A DNA stretch of 64,000 nucleotides from the NCBI GenBank assembly GCA_023846275.1, contig JAIUJO010000141.1, positions 702,001 through 766,000 of the forward strand. Direction: 5' to 3'. Source of the DNA: Vanilla planifolia. Lineage: Eukaryota; Streptophyta; Magnoliopsida; Asparagales; Orchidaceae. Below, in pieces: positions 13,554 through 24,949 of this stretch; the first letter of the stretch is position 1; the number at the start of each line of letters is the position of its first letter. The notes under the pieces are model-generated. The model did no database searches, had not been told where the DNA came from, and was given only the letters and a program-made list of their open reading frames with translations. Position numbers and translations under genes: made by a program.

Positions 13554-14039
13554 TAGTTCCCTACTTAAAGTGAGTCAAACCACTTGGGTGGTCTATTGTG
13601 CACATTTAAATTGTTTTCTTTTTATTTTTTTAATTGTAGTTTTAGTTGCACACTGATTTAAATTTCTTTTTTATCACTTTTGCATGATTTCAAAAATACA
13701 TGTTTGTTAGCTTGCTGGTTAAGTTTTTAATATGACTTCATCCATGATTGATTTTGATGTGAAACATTATGAAAAATCTTCTATAGTTTGTCCACCATTT
13801 TTTAAGAATAAATTTCCTTTACATTAGAAATATAGATTTTTAATTTTTATTAAATTAATTGATTTATAGCAATGATAAATACTTATTAATTCATGTAACA
13901 TACCAACAGATTAACACACAAATGAAATAGTCTTTTCATGAAATAATTGGTGATCAAAAGAAGATGGCACTACTAAATGTAATAACGCTCAAAAACCTTT
14001 ATTATGTCATATCACAAAGTGAATTTAATTAATTATGAA

Positions 14040-15010
14040 TTTGCATGTTGTAGATGAAGTTTGGAAAAAATTAGACGTAACTTATGAGGCCACTTCACAG
14101 GAGAAACTAAAATAAATCTTCTTGCACAATTATGAGCAATTTAGAATAGATTCAAGATAAACTATAAATAAAATTTTTATATAATTTACTAAGATTACTA
14201 ATAGATTACCTGATCTTGGAAGAGTTGTTTTTGATGTAGAACTTATAAGAAAAGTGCTAAGGAATCTATCAAAAAAGTATGAACCTCTTGCAATGACAAT
14301 ATAGATGGCCAAAGGCATAAATAAACTCTTATTGGATGAGCTACCTCGAGAATTATTAAGGGAAAAATTTGAGGTGAATAGAAGGGTTGAAGAGGAAGCT
14401 TCCACTTGTAAACCAAAGCATGGAGCAAGAGAAGATGCCTTAGCATTTAAAGCAAGCAAGGAATATTGAAATGTGAGATCGATCTCTTTTGTTGATTTGG
14501 AGGAGGCAAATATTCTTGTTAAAGGTTTTGCCAAAAGTTTAGCAAAAAGTTTTATAAAAAAAAATTTGCAAGTCAAGAAAAGAGGGGAGAAGAAGAAAGT
14601 GTCGAGTTTTTATTATTGTAGTCAAATCATCCATATTAGACCATATTATCCAGAACTCAAAGAAACTAAAAGAGATGATGAAAATAATGAAAAAAGCTTT
14701 TCAGGCTACTTGGAGTGCTTTAAAAGTTTTTGACTCCATAACTTGAAAAAGAAAGATGAAAGGCATGTTGTACTTCAAGACAAATGATGATTCGAGCACA
14801 TCTAGTGAACAAGAAGAAGTGAATGTGGCGAGAGCAAGGCCTCATGATGTTCTTGAAAATAATTATACAAAAGTTATTAGTTCTTTAACTTTTTTAATGT
14901 GTGTACATAAAACATTAAAAATGTTTTACAAAGAAAAGATTGATCTTCTAGATTTTTTGTTGAAAGGAGATGAGAAAAAGAAAATGGAAATGCTTCAAAT
15001 TTTTGATTAA
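14040..15010 (+). pseudogene. copia gag (UBN2-type) pseudogene
   Basis: The translation gives the characteristic copia gag succession: a YEATSQEK-type helix, then FTKITNRLPDLG, VELIRKVLRNLSKKYEPLAMTI, and LLLDELPRELL. These match the retrotransposon UBN2/gag family that packages element RNA. A zinc-knuckle relic follows at 14,611-14,655 (FYYC-x4-H-x4-Y), with its first and last cysteines lost. In-frame stops occur near 14,118, 14,158 and 14,302, and a frame change is needed around 14,740. The open frames at 14,473-14,733 and 14,756-15,010 are remnants of this gene. The minus-strand open frame of 148 codons at 14,130-14,576 is a shadow. Confidence 0.75.
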
Positions 15011-15136
15011 AATATTCCATGATTATTGACATTAGTTCTTAAAAAAATGAAATGACTAGTTTAAAAAAATAACTTTCTTAAACATGCAAAATTTTTTATT
15101 GCTTCACATGGCATTCATTTTTCCAAACGTAAGCAT

Positions 15137-15361
15137 ATGTCTTCTTTTGAATACATGCAAAACATTTCAAATATTACATATTTTTATTATTGTAGAAAAG
15201 CACATACCATCAAAGATTATAAAATTAGAAAAAACATTTCCAATTCAAAATCTTGTTTCAAATTTGGAATTGCAACCAATATTATGGTTGCTCCCTTAGT
15301 GAATATTATTGCTCAACCAAAGCTTGCTTTTATTCCTAAGGTAAGAGAAAAGAAAATGTAA
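15137..15361 (+). pseudogene. Second zinc-knuckle segment of the copia polyprotein
   Basis: The frame contains YFYYC-x4-H-x4-Y followed by KIRK, a second CCHC-type knuckle relic with two ligands replaced. It ends in a PKVREKK stretch at the position of the linker before the protease. SIRE-type elements carry such a second knuckle between gag and protease, which supports the lineage call. The frame stops at 15,361. Confidence 0.5.
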
Positions 15362-15539
15362 TATAAGAGGTCTCCATAATTGTGATGTGGAGATATGATG
15401 TATTGGAAAAATTCTTAGGTTATAAATAATATACTAAGAAATTTAATGTATAAGAAAACATAAAAATTAGTAAAATAAAAATTACATTTTGTTTTTACTA
15501 ACTTAAAATTTTATAATTTATGTAGCTATATATAAAGAA

Positions 15540-15700
15540 AAAATCGATATGTACCTCTTCACTGGTGGATAGCAAATGCTCAACACATATGACCAGAGAT
15601 AGATCAAAGCTTGTATCAATAGAACGTGGTCTAAACATTTGAGTAACATTACGAGATAAGTTTAAGAAGAAAATTTAAATTGGTAATATCGGTTTGCCTA
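15540..15700 (+). pseudogene. copia aspartic protease relic
   Basis: The frame reads LVDSKCSTHMTRDRSKLVS, matching the 'DSGCSRHMTGD' signature of copia proteases, which cleave the polyprotein. The catalytic triad DSG is changed to DSK (15,568-15,576), so the enzyme could not be active. A stop follows within about 60 bp. The next segment (VTLRDKFKKKI, IGNIGL) is still recognisable as the continuation. Confidence 0.7.
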
Positions 15701-15729
15701 CTTTTACACAATTAAGTTTTTCATTATTT

Positions 15730-16820
15730 GATGTATTAAAATTTTATTTAATTAGAATTAATCAATTGTGTCATAGTGGTCACTTTATTTATTTTCATAG
15801 TCAATATCGCAATATATTAAAACATGATGATGTTTTAGTTATTGGTAGATGAAAAGGTAATACTTATGTGATTATGTTTGATGAACTCGAAGCATGTTGA
15901 ATAGAATACCTTGTTACACATTGAAATGAGAATAGTTTAGGGCATAGAAGACTAGGTCATGTAGGTTATTAAATCTTAAAAAAGAAGCAAGATAAAGTTT
16001 AAGGACTTTATAAACCAAATAAAAAATAGTTTGAAACTGTGCAAACCATGCAAAAAATGAAAGCCAAGTTAGATCTTCTTAAAAAAAAAAACAATGACTT
16101 CACCATTAGCACACCTTTAGAGATAGTTTATTTAGACATTTTTTTACCCATACAACCTTAGAGATTGGGTGCAAGTAAATACAAATTTGTGATTATTGAT
16201 GGTTTTTCTAGTTCTAATAATTTTGTATTTCTTAATAGTGAAAGCGTGACATTTGAAAAGTTTGTTAATTAGATAAAAGTGATAGAAAGACAAACTTACC
16301 CTAAATAAATATATATCAAAAGAATAATGGTAGTGAATTTAAGAATGAAGATTTCTATGATTATTGCAAGCTCAAGTGAATAAGGCATCAATTATATGTC
16401 CTTATACAACTCAACGAAATGGGATTATAGAAACAAATAACAAAACGTTGGTAGAGATGGGTAGAACAATATTGGCCAACCAAAGTACTTTTGGGTTGAG
16501 GAAAAAAACAGCTTGTTATATAACAAATAGAGTTAATTTAAGGCCAATATTTATGAAAACTCTTTACGAATTATTTAAAAATATGAGACCAAACACTATC
16601 TACGTTCATGTTTTTTGCTATAAATTTGCTAGTCTTAATAAAGGAAGAGCAAATTTAAACGAGTTTTATGAAAGAGCAAGCATAGAAAGTTTCTTAGGGT
16701 ACATGTCTCTTTAGAAAGCATATAAAGTTTACGACATAAGTACTGAAATGGTGGAGTATCAATGCATATATTGTTTTATTAGTTTATTGAACACAGAAAA
16801 AATAAAAATTTAGATAAAGA
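15730..16820 (+). pseudogene. copia integrase (gag_pre-integrs + rve) pseudogene
   Basis: Blocks in order: a HRRLGHVGY-type HHCC zinc-binding start near 15,940; STPLEIVYLDIFLP, carrying the first catalytic Asp, near 16,110-16,150; YKFVIIDGFSSSNNFVF near 16,175; NNGSEFKNEDFYDYC near 16,325-16,370, where the second catalytic Asp position is Asn; then a frame change. The next frame (16,364-16,714) gives RNGIIETNNKTLVEMGRTIL with the catalytic Glu, and NRVNLRP, MKTLYELFK, SFLGYMS of the C-terminal part. Live integrase inserts element DNA into the genome. This copy is dead by stops, frameshift and the Asp to Asn change. Confidence 0.85.
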
Positions 16821-16959
16821 CATAAAGCAATTAGAAAACTCAGATTTGAAAGAAGATTAATTAAATTGAAAGTAAAAATTGAGAAGACAATAGTCATTAG
16901 TTACCTAAAAATTAAGGGTATCAAGATTCACATTAGTGGTAATTAATAATAGGAGATGT

Positions 16960-17770
16960 TAATCAAAGATATTGCAAATAGTGCATCTGCATCTTTCATA
17001 GAACTTGCATCTATAAAGGATGCACCTAAGGATGATTATTAAGTTCGAATAATGAAAGAAGAATTAGAACAATTTGAGAAAACTGAAGTGTGGAAATTTA
17101 TTTATAGACGTAACCATTAATAAGTAATTGAAATCAAATCGGTATTCAAAAATAAATTAGATAAAAATGGAGTGATCATTGGAAATAAAGCTAGACTTGT
17201 TGCAAACAGTTATAACCCAGTTGAAAATTTAAATTTCGAGAAACCATTTTCATCGTTAGAAAAATTTGAGTCCATTGGACTTCTTTTAGCATTTTCTTAT
17301 CCTAAAAATTTTAAGTTATTTCAAATGGATGTAAAAGGTGCTCTTTTAAGTGGATAATAGAAGAAGTGGTGTACGTTGAACAACATCAGAATTTTGTGAC
17401 ACATGTGCATAGTGATTATCCTGTTCGAAGTGGTTTTACGAAGGGAAGTTGGATAGTGCATTGTTCTTAAACTCTTTAAATCATCATTTGTTTTTTCTAC
17501 AAGTTTATGTTATTGATACAATTTTTGGAAGCACAAATGAAAATAACTGTAAAAACTTTAGCGATTTAATGGCAAGTGTTTGAGATGAGTACGATGGGTG
17601 AGTTATACTTCTTCTTAGGATTACAAACTAAGTGATTAAAAGATGAGATTTTTTTTTCAAACTAAGTACTTAAAAGAAGTAACTGATAAATTTGGTAATA
17701 CAAATAGAAAAAATAGAAAGATTCAAATGTCGCATCAATCCAATTGACTTAGATAAAAATAGAAAACATG
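16960..17770 (+). pseudogene. copia reverse transcriptase pseudogene
   Basis: Recognisable RVT_2 blocks: MKEELEQFEKTEVWKF near 17,050; IGNKARLVANSYNP and FKLFQMDVKGALLSG in the open frame 17,172-17,357, carrying the first catalytic Asp (MDVKGA); VVYVEQHQNF near 17,365; VYVIDTIFGSTNE at 17,503-17,540; and MGELYFFLGLQTK near 17,590. The catalytic YVDD motif is YVID at 17,506-17,517, losing one essential Asp. Several stops and frame changes are present, and about 100 residues around 17,380-17,500 look shortened. Confidence 0.85.
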
Positions 17771-17929
17771 TTGACTAAAAACTTTATAAAGGTCTTACAT
17801 TGTCATTACTTTATTTCAAGGCAAGTAAATCAAACATATAATTTAGTTTTTGCTTATCTATAAGTTTCCAATCAAATCTGAAGGAAACCCATTTTAAAAA
17901 TCAGTAAATCAATATTCAAATATTGAAAA

Positions 17930-18410
17930 GGTATAATGAACTTAAGATTATGGAATCCTAAAATTACACAATTATTTGCTCTTATAGGTTACATAGATTA
18001 AGACTTTAAAGATTCTAGGTTAAATAAGAAAAATACCTCTAGCCCATGTCAACTCATAAGAAAATATATAATTTCATGGTCAAGTAAAAAGCACAATTGC
18101 ATATCCTAATAACTTATAGAAGACAAGTATGTAGTGGTTGTAAGTTGTGTTTCCTATGTATTATGGTTAAGACTAACTTCATGATTATGGTTTAGAACTC
18201 TCATATATTTCAATTTAAATTATTAATACTAGTGTCTTAGCCTTATCAAAGAATCAAGTTCATCATTCAAGACCCAAGCACATTGATGAGATTAAGTAGC
18301 AAGAATCTTAATAAAATTTGAATATATTCCAACTACAAAACAATTGGCTAACATATTTACTAAGTTACTTCCAATTGAATAATTTCAATTCACAACATAG
18401 CAATGAGGTT
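17930..18410 (+). pseudogene. copia RNase H pseudogene
   Basis: Fragments in order match the copia RNase H: IISWSSKKHN near 18,070, YVVVVSC..LWLRLT near 18,130-18,175, a degraded DNTSAI region near 18,230, and KQLANIFTKLLP near 18,340-18,375, which is the highly conserved end of copia pol. At least five stops interrupt it. In a live element it removes the RNA template during cDNA synthesis. Confidence 0.75.
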
Positions 18411-18500
18411 TAATAGAAATTAGGCAAACTATATGTCTTTTTTTACGGTGTCAAAAGAGGAGAATAGTTATTGTTTAGATAAGTTTGTATGAGTATATAA

Positions 18501-18512
18501 TAAGGGAGAGTA
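18501..18512 (+). other. Polypurine tract of the copia element
   Basis: TAAGGGAGAG, immediately followed by TATG, lies between the end of pol and the 3' LTR. This is the usual place and composition of the plus-strand primer. It fixes the start of the 3' LTR at about 18,511-18,513. Confidence 0.6.
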
Positions 18513-20655
18513 TGAAGGAAGTAGGAATATATATATATATATTATTTATAGCGTATTTTATCATTTATTAAATATTTTTTGCTTCTTATCACATGTTTAA
18601 ATATTTATTACTTGTCATTATAAAAAAGAGGAGATTTTTAGGTGACCCTTATGTTTGAGGAGCCAAGCATTAAATATTTAGTATATTAACCTAATTGGCT
18701 TATTTATTATGAATCAGATATAGTTTTTAATAAATAAGCTATTCACCTTAGACAACGATGAATTAGTGGTCTTCAAAGCACCTTGGAGTTTTCAGCATGT
18801 TTAAAGGATTCAAGACATGCACACCAAGCTTTTATAAGTTCTTCTTAAAATGGAAATTTAACTTGTTAATTTTAGAGGCATTAACATTTGATATCAAACT
18901 CAAATCAATTCAAGTATCAAATTATTCAATCATCTCCTCGATTTAGATAACAAATATGACTCCTTGTCAAATTCCTTGTTTGTTTGTTTACCAAACCTTG
19001 ATTAAATTAAAAAATTAATTTTATTCAAATTTTAATAAATAAAATAAAACATTTTTTTATCACATCCTAGCCTATGTCCATAAGAAATAAATTTTAACCA
19101 AGAAAGCCTGCAGGTAAGCACACGTAAGACATATTTTTAGTAAACTATGTGGAGCCCGATCGAGCTGACAACTAATTCTTGATGGGGTAAGGCATTGGAT
19201 CGGGTTGCATAACACTTGAACATATACATATGGGTTGACCCATATAAACTTGTATGTTATGAGCACAACCAGGGGATGGATTCTCAAAAGCACAGGGGGT
19301 GTGCTAGCCCTATTTTAGCTCTAAAAAATACCTCCACTTGAATAATTAAAATGTCCAAATTCTTATGTTTTGATTCAATATGAAACTAAATCCCTTGTGT
19401 CTACCTGAATCCAAAGTCAAGGCCACTCAACACCATTCTATCTCAAATATTCATAATCACATGATGGACAATCGTCTATTTGGTAGGTTACTCGAATGGT
19501 TACTGCTTCATCCGTTGTAACTGTCTGATTCATCAGACAGTCATGATCTTGTTCGGCTTCATTGAATGAAAATTTTTATTTCCACTATTTGATATATTAT
19601 ATCCTTGATCTAAAGACCTGGAGCACTTCTATTTCAATCCTATGGTCTAAATCTAATTTTAATTTTATCATTGTCAAATCAATTAATCCATATCTTATCT
19701 AATGTAATAAGATAGCCAAGATCAATTCTATCTTAATTGGACTATACATAACTCATTTTCTTATTCAACATTCAATTTGATAATCTATGTCACCTCCAAC
19801 AAGATCCAACTGCCTTGGTTCATTCTGTCTAATGGCTAATTATTTACACAATGCATTAGCCTTTTTTAATAATTATTTTACATTTTTTAAGCTATTTGAC
19901 TATAATTTTTTTAAAAGCCTTCTACACTTTCAAATGGCTATAATCAAAATAATTTCTATAAATACCTAACCATTGTGAATGATATAACTAACGAACATGA
20001 ATTAATCTTTGAGATTTGAACAAAGCACTACTCCATATTCTACTTACGTAAATTCACTAGTTGCAACTTTGACTTATTCTCAAATCTTTAAAGCTTTCCA
20101 GCTAAGCATTGCACAACAAATCCTTCAAATTACCATTCCTCTTCTTGAATTTGTGCTCCTTCTGCTTTGATCTATTAACAAACAGGTATAAGAACTTTTA
20201 CATGTTCATTGAGATTTTTTCCTTGCTGCATTTTTCTTTTTCTCCTGGATTGGGTAGCCTTACATTTGCAAATGCCTAAGATTTGTTTGATCTAAGTAAA
20301 AATTTAGTTGGGGTTGAGCTCACAAAACCCTAGTTTTTTGTTAAATAGGTTAGTGGTCAACCTTTCTAAAAACCTCAAGTTATAAGATTTTATTGGTGGT
20401 GTTTTTTCTAACCTCGATTGAAGGTGGATGTAGGTTCTAATTTGAACCAGATCACCTAAAGCTTTTGGGCTCATTTTAATTATTATCTTTATTTTTTTCA
20501 TCATATCAAAAATAATATCTACATAAACTAAAGGTTTTTAATTTATATAAAATTATCATTAAGAAATAAATATGTTTAAAAATAGGAAAAAATTTTAAGA
20601 TCATAATTCACCTCTCTTTTTTGAGGTTCACCCACGAAGTTTAACTACACAACAT
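18511..20655 (+). repeat. 3' LTR of the copia element
   Basis: Begins after the polypurine tract and is collinear with 11,460-13,527. It contains an AT microsatellite (18,526-18,541) absent from the 5' copy. The end is placed near the CACCTCTC..TTCACCC stretch at 20,610-20,640, which matches the CACCCTCTTAC end of the 5' LTR. Open frames on either strand inside it are not conserved between the two LTRs. Confidence 0.75.
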
Positions 20656-22255
20656 TGCTTACATTTGGAAGTCCTAAACATTAAGTAGGTTTTCCAATAA
20701 TGTTAATGACAACACTTACCTGCATGATATTGATGGGAACTTCATGCTTAGAGAATTTGTGATTTATGTAGAAGAGTGACACCATTTACAATTAATTATG
20801 CCTTTTTTTCTTCTTTATTTTAATGGGGTTCACATCTATACCGATTATATCTTTATAATGCATTGACAATATTAAAGTTTAGTTGCTCCATTAAGCTAGA
20901 ATATAGCACAGGTAAGTATGATATAAGGTTTAACAAAATCGTTAGATTAAAATGGACACAACTTTTTTAAGCATAACTTCATAATTTTGTGAAATAAATT
21001 CTCTATAAAATAACATTTAATGGTAGTATCATTAAACTAATGCAAATCTAGAGAATGTTATGATAGAGAAGACATGTTTTAGCAAAGCGAGAATAAGATG
21101 AGCTCCTCTTTCCTATGTGCTACTTCCACAAGTTAAGCGACTCTTGAGCATTGGTCTCTAATCTTCTTACAATTTCAAATTTAATATCCCTACATTGCTA
21201 TATATTTGGTACATTCATGATAGAAGATTACATAAATACAAAATGTCAAATTTTTATTTGTAACCCCACTATGTTTTATTTATTATTGCATCATTAAGAG
21301 TACAATAAATGTGATAAAAATTTCCAATAATTCCATAAAAGAGAAAAAATAAATATATCAATAATCTACTTCTAGAATAAAGGCAACTTTTACTCATTTC
21401 ATCATGGATAGGCTTACATTCAAAATACACTTGATGTAAAACAAAATGAATTTAATGACTTGAATAATGAGTTTGAAAATATTTAAAAAGAATTTCTTAA
21501 ATATAATTTTCTATGAACAGGTAAATGGTAAGTTATTTGAACCACTGTAGGATGAGAGGAAAATAGCATTGTGGTATATGGGCAATATGTATGAAATCGT
21601 ATTTCTAAAAATCCTATTACTATGGAAAATATGTCCTCACATCTGACACAAATGCCTTGTTCACCAAAAGTTAAAAGGGCTTATTATAATTCATACTTCT
21701 ACAATACATCAACAAATATTACTGTAATTGATTTGTTAAAATTAAGCATATCAAAGATATTGTAGACCAATAAAATCCACGTTTGGAAACCCTTCTCTTT
21801 TTTTGGATGGAGCGAAAAAGCAAAGGAAGAATGAATGGTATTAGGCACACTGATCCTATTAGTTCCAAACTTGCGTGTAGAAGAGAATTCTTAAGAATGC
21901 TTTGTTGTATGCCATTAGTTAGATGCAAGTGGAAGCATGTGGTGATCAATTTTTAGTGCTCCAAACATTTGAGCACTATGTTTTTCAATGTTAAATCTTT
22001 AATGGTCTTGGGTAGTTGTTCATGAATTTTGATGAAACTGTTAAAAATTACATTTACATGTTAAAATTTTAAAGTCCTTTTTGATGATGGATAAACAAAC
22101 AACCTTTGTAGTGTTTCTCATTAATGTAAAATTATTTCTCAAGTAAAGATCTATTCCTAAAATGTGACGTTATTTTTGGGAATGGGATAGAATTTACTTA
22201 ATTTAGATAGTATAACGTATATAAGGTAATTTCACTACCTTTAAACATGTTAAGT
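20656..22255. other. AT-rich DNA between two copia elements
   Basis: No motif was recognised. It may hold the gag and protease end of the copia relic that starts at 22,260, but no zinc knuckle or protease signature could be found. The minus-strand open frame at 21,719-21,949 has no family features. Confidence 0.4.
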
Positions 22256-22259
22256 AAAA

Positions 22260-22760
22260 ATATTTGTAATTTTTACCTCATGTTCTATTGCTTTGGCAAT
22301 AATGAGTTGGGCTTCCTAGTGTTTCTTCCTTAATAAATGTTTTAAAGTTGATAAGGTTAAAGGATTACTCGTAATTAATTTTAATAGAGCTTTTGTGCTT
22401 GGAAACTATGAAACGAAACTCGAGAATCCTTTGAACATGTCATTATTGTTTCAACTATTGAACCTTTAAATGTACTTCAAATTGATTTATTTCTTCCATT
22501 TCATAAATTATTCTTAATACATAAAAACTTTTAATTTGTGATTGTTGATGACGTTTGTTTATTTACATGGGTTTTACTTTTTTATAACGAAAAATGATGC
22601 ATGTACATTTTCAAGATTTTGTTTTAAAAGTTTTTAAAAATTAATAATTTTGATGTTTTGTTGTTATGTAGCTATCATGTAAGAAAATTTGAAACTTTTA
22701 TGTTCCAAATGTTTAACATAAAATAAGAATTAAAGAAAATCCTTTGTATCATTAGTTCTC
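22260..22760 (+). pseudogene. Second copia relic: integrase N-terminal part
   Basis: Translation in shifting frames gives ASLVFLLNKCFKVDKVKGLLVINF, matching the pre-integrase region, then VSTIEPLNVLQIDLFLPF (22,447-22,500) and FVIVDDVCLFTWVLLFYNE (22,537-22,595). These match the copia integrase start ('STSRPLELLHMDLFGP', 'FVIVDDFSRFTWV') at the right spacing. Stops and frame changes show it is dead. It is a different copy from the element at 11.4-20.65 kb, more decayed and in the same orientation. Confidence 0.6.
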
Positions 22761-23369
22761 GCAAAAGAATTTGGCAATGTATAGAAGAAATCAAACACAA
22801 GTAGAAATGTCAACATTAATGTTAAATGAGTTTAATTAAATTATTATTTTTTTAGTGAAAACCGCTAAAATTACATGCAATGTATTCAACTAAATCTCAA
22901 TTGGGCATAATATAAACAAATATTCTTATGAAATTTGGAATGTTCTTGTACAAGTAGTACTTGCTATGTTAAAAAGGAAGACATATCTGTATTTTTTATT
23001 TCAAATTTGATGAAGGCAATTCTATGACTTATTCATATATAATAAATTCTTACTAAGTAGATTGTAAAATAACTAATTTGCTTGGGGAAAGATATCATTT
23101 AATAAATAATAGATAATGAAAGATTATTTAAAGAGTGTCAATTGTTTGACTAAATTGATTGAGTGTTGTCATAAAATTTTGATGCATAAGAGCGATTGTA
23201 AATGGGAAAATTTTGAATTAAAAAATAATGGATGATGAACAATTTTAATGTACAAATTTGTTGAATAAACAAAAAAGATGGTTCTATGAAAGTTTGCAAA
23301 CACGAGAGGTTGTTCTAAGAGAGTGGGTTTAAGGGGATTCTTCCATCATCAAATAATTGAACCATAACA

Positions 23370-23650
23370 CTTCTATTTATTATATGGAGTAAAATGCTTT
23401 TGAATCTAAGAATGATAATTCTTTAACCAATTCTGTGCATGTAAAACATATTCAATTCTTAAGAAACAATTTTTTTAATTTGTAGAAAATTCGAAAGTTA
23501 GGCAAAACATAACAACCAAGTGGATCCTCAAAAATACATTGAATATTATTATGTAGTTAAAAATATATTTTTTCTTGATACTAAGTGATAAAATAACAGA
23601 TAAATTGTTCACCCACTACTTGATTTGTAGTAGTTAGGCTTCATTTACTT
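23370..23650 (+). pseudogene. Second copia relic: RNase H C-terminal part
   Basis: A frame near 23,355-23,480 reads NTSIYY..NDNSLTNSVHVKHIQFLRNNF, matching the copia RNase H end ('DNTSAI..NPVQHSRTKHIDIRHHF'). About 130 bp later ITDKLFTHY (near 23,590-23,620) corresponds to 'LADIFTKPL'. Only about 0.6 kb separates it from the integrase relic, so most of the RT was deleted or is beyond recognition. Confidence 0.5.
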
Positions 23651-24949
23651 CGATTACGATAAACAAGTTACTTTTTGAAGAACTTTTGTGATTTATTCTT
23701 TTCTACATCACAAATGTTGCCCTTAAACTTAATAAAGATTTTTATTGTTTAAAGTAAGCCCCTCAACTTGAATGATTATTTAATTTTCTTGCTAAAGAGG
23801 TAGTTTAGTAATGAAAAGTTTATTATACTTTCTTTGCATAAAAATCTAAAGAATTTTCTTCGATTGTGCAATTATCTCATAATTCAATATTTTCTAGTGC
23901 TAAAAATTAAGATGCATATGACCAATTTGGCATCTCAATAATGGATGAGCTTGTGTTTAGAAAGATAAGGAGGATTTGTTATCTCTTCAAATGTAAATTA
24001 TATAATGAGAAAATGGTGTTTACATAACACATGCTAATTATACAAGGCCACTTTTAAAGAAGTACAAGATAGATGAGTTTGTTAAAGAATCTTTTGATTC
24101 GATCAACAAGCCATGAAAAGCACAAAAGTTCAAAATTAATTCATTAAGCATACTATTAATAGATGTTACGAATAATTCATTTGTTAACCATGTCAATGTA
24201 AAATTTCATGTTGGAAATTTCATTAAAACATAATGGAATACATCTAAATGCACTTGAATTAGGTCTTTTTCATTTTTGTTAACAATCACAACAAGGACTT
24301 TTTACATTTAAAAGTATCAAAATATGACTCACTTGTTACCTAATTAAACTTAATGGTCATGGGATGTAAATTTTTTTCTTAATTTGGCTCAACTATGCAT
24401 TCACTTATTTGTTGTTATATTTGTCTCATGAAAAATGTTTAAATGCCTTGGCATGCATAATTACACATGTAATAGGCAGCACGTTTTTTGATCAAGTAGG
24501 ATGTGTTAAGGTTTTTATTTTAACATCAATAAGAATCAAATGAAGATTTTTCATACAAAACATACATATATGTGTGATCTTTTTATTATAGATCATGTAG
24601 AGGAAAAAGACATTAAAGTATATGCTGCACAAAAAAAAAACAATGTAGTAGACATACTTATTTAAACATTACCTGCAAGTGATTTTGTACTAGTTGAAGT
24701 GATTAGAATGATAAATTAGAATTCAAGTTTAATTATGTTTTTTCTTTGATTAAGCAAAGGAGACAAATATTATTCGTATAAAAATGGATGAGGAATAATT
24801 GAATAATATTCTTGATATTTATTAAGATGTGAAGCTCAAATGCTGGTTAAACATTAAAAAAAAGTGATGAATTAGAAATGAGTAAATTCTTATAATAATT
24901 TTATATGGCATATTTTTAAATCTAAAAGTTCAATATATTAAAGTTTTGC

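Larger units (their letters stand above)
11400..20655 (+). mobile_element. Decayed Ty1/copia retrotransposon (SIRE/Maximus-like)
   Basis: A complete copia layout is preserved: long LTR, Met-tRNA-like primer site, gag with zinc knuckle, protease, integrase, RT, RNase H, polypurine tract, second LTR. Integrase preceding RT is diagnostic of Ty1/copia. The UBN2-type gag, two zinc-knuckle relics and LTRs of about 2 kb point to the SIRE/Maximus style, but this is inference. Every domain carries stops or frameshifts and several catalytic residues are replaced. The two LTRs differ by many substitutions and indels by eye, so the insertion is old. No env-like frame follows RNase H. The 5' LTR start is uncertain, and no target-site duplication could be identified. 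Confidence 0.85.

Noticed and set aside
14130..14576. 148-codon minus-strand open frame
   Set aside because: Antisense shadow of the copia gag relic, which has clear family motifs on the + strand.
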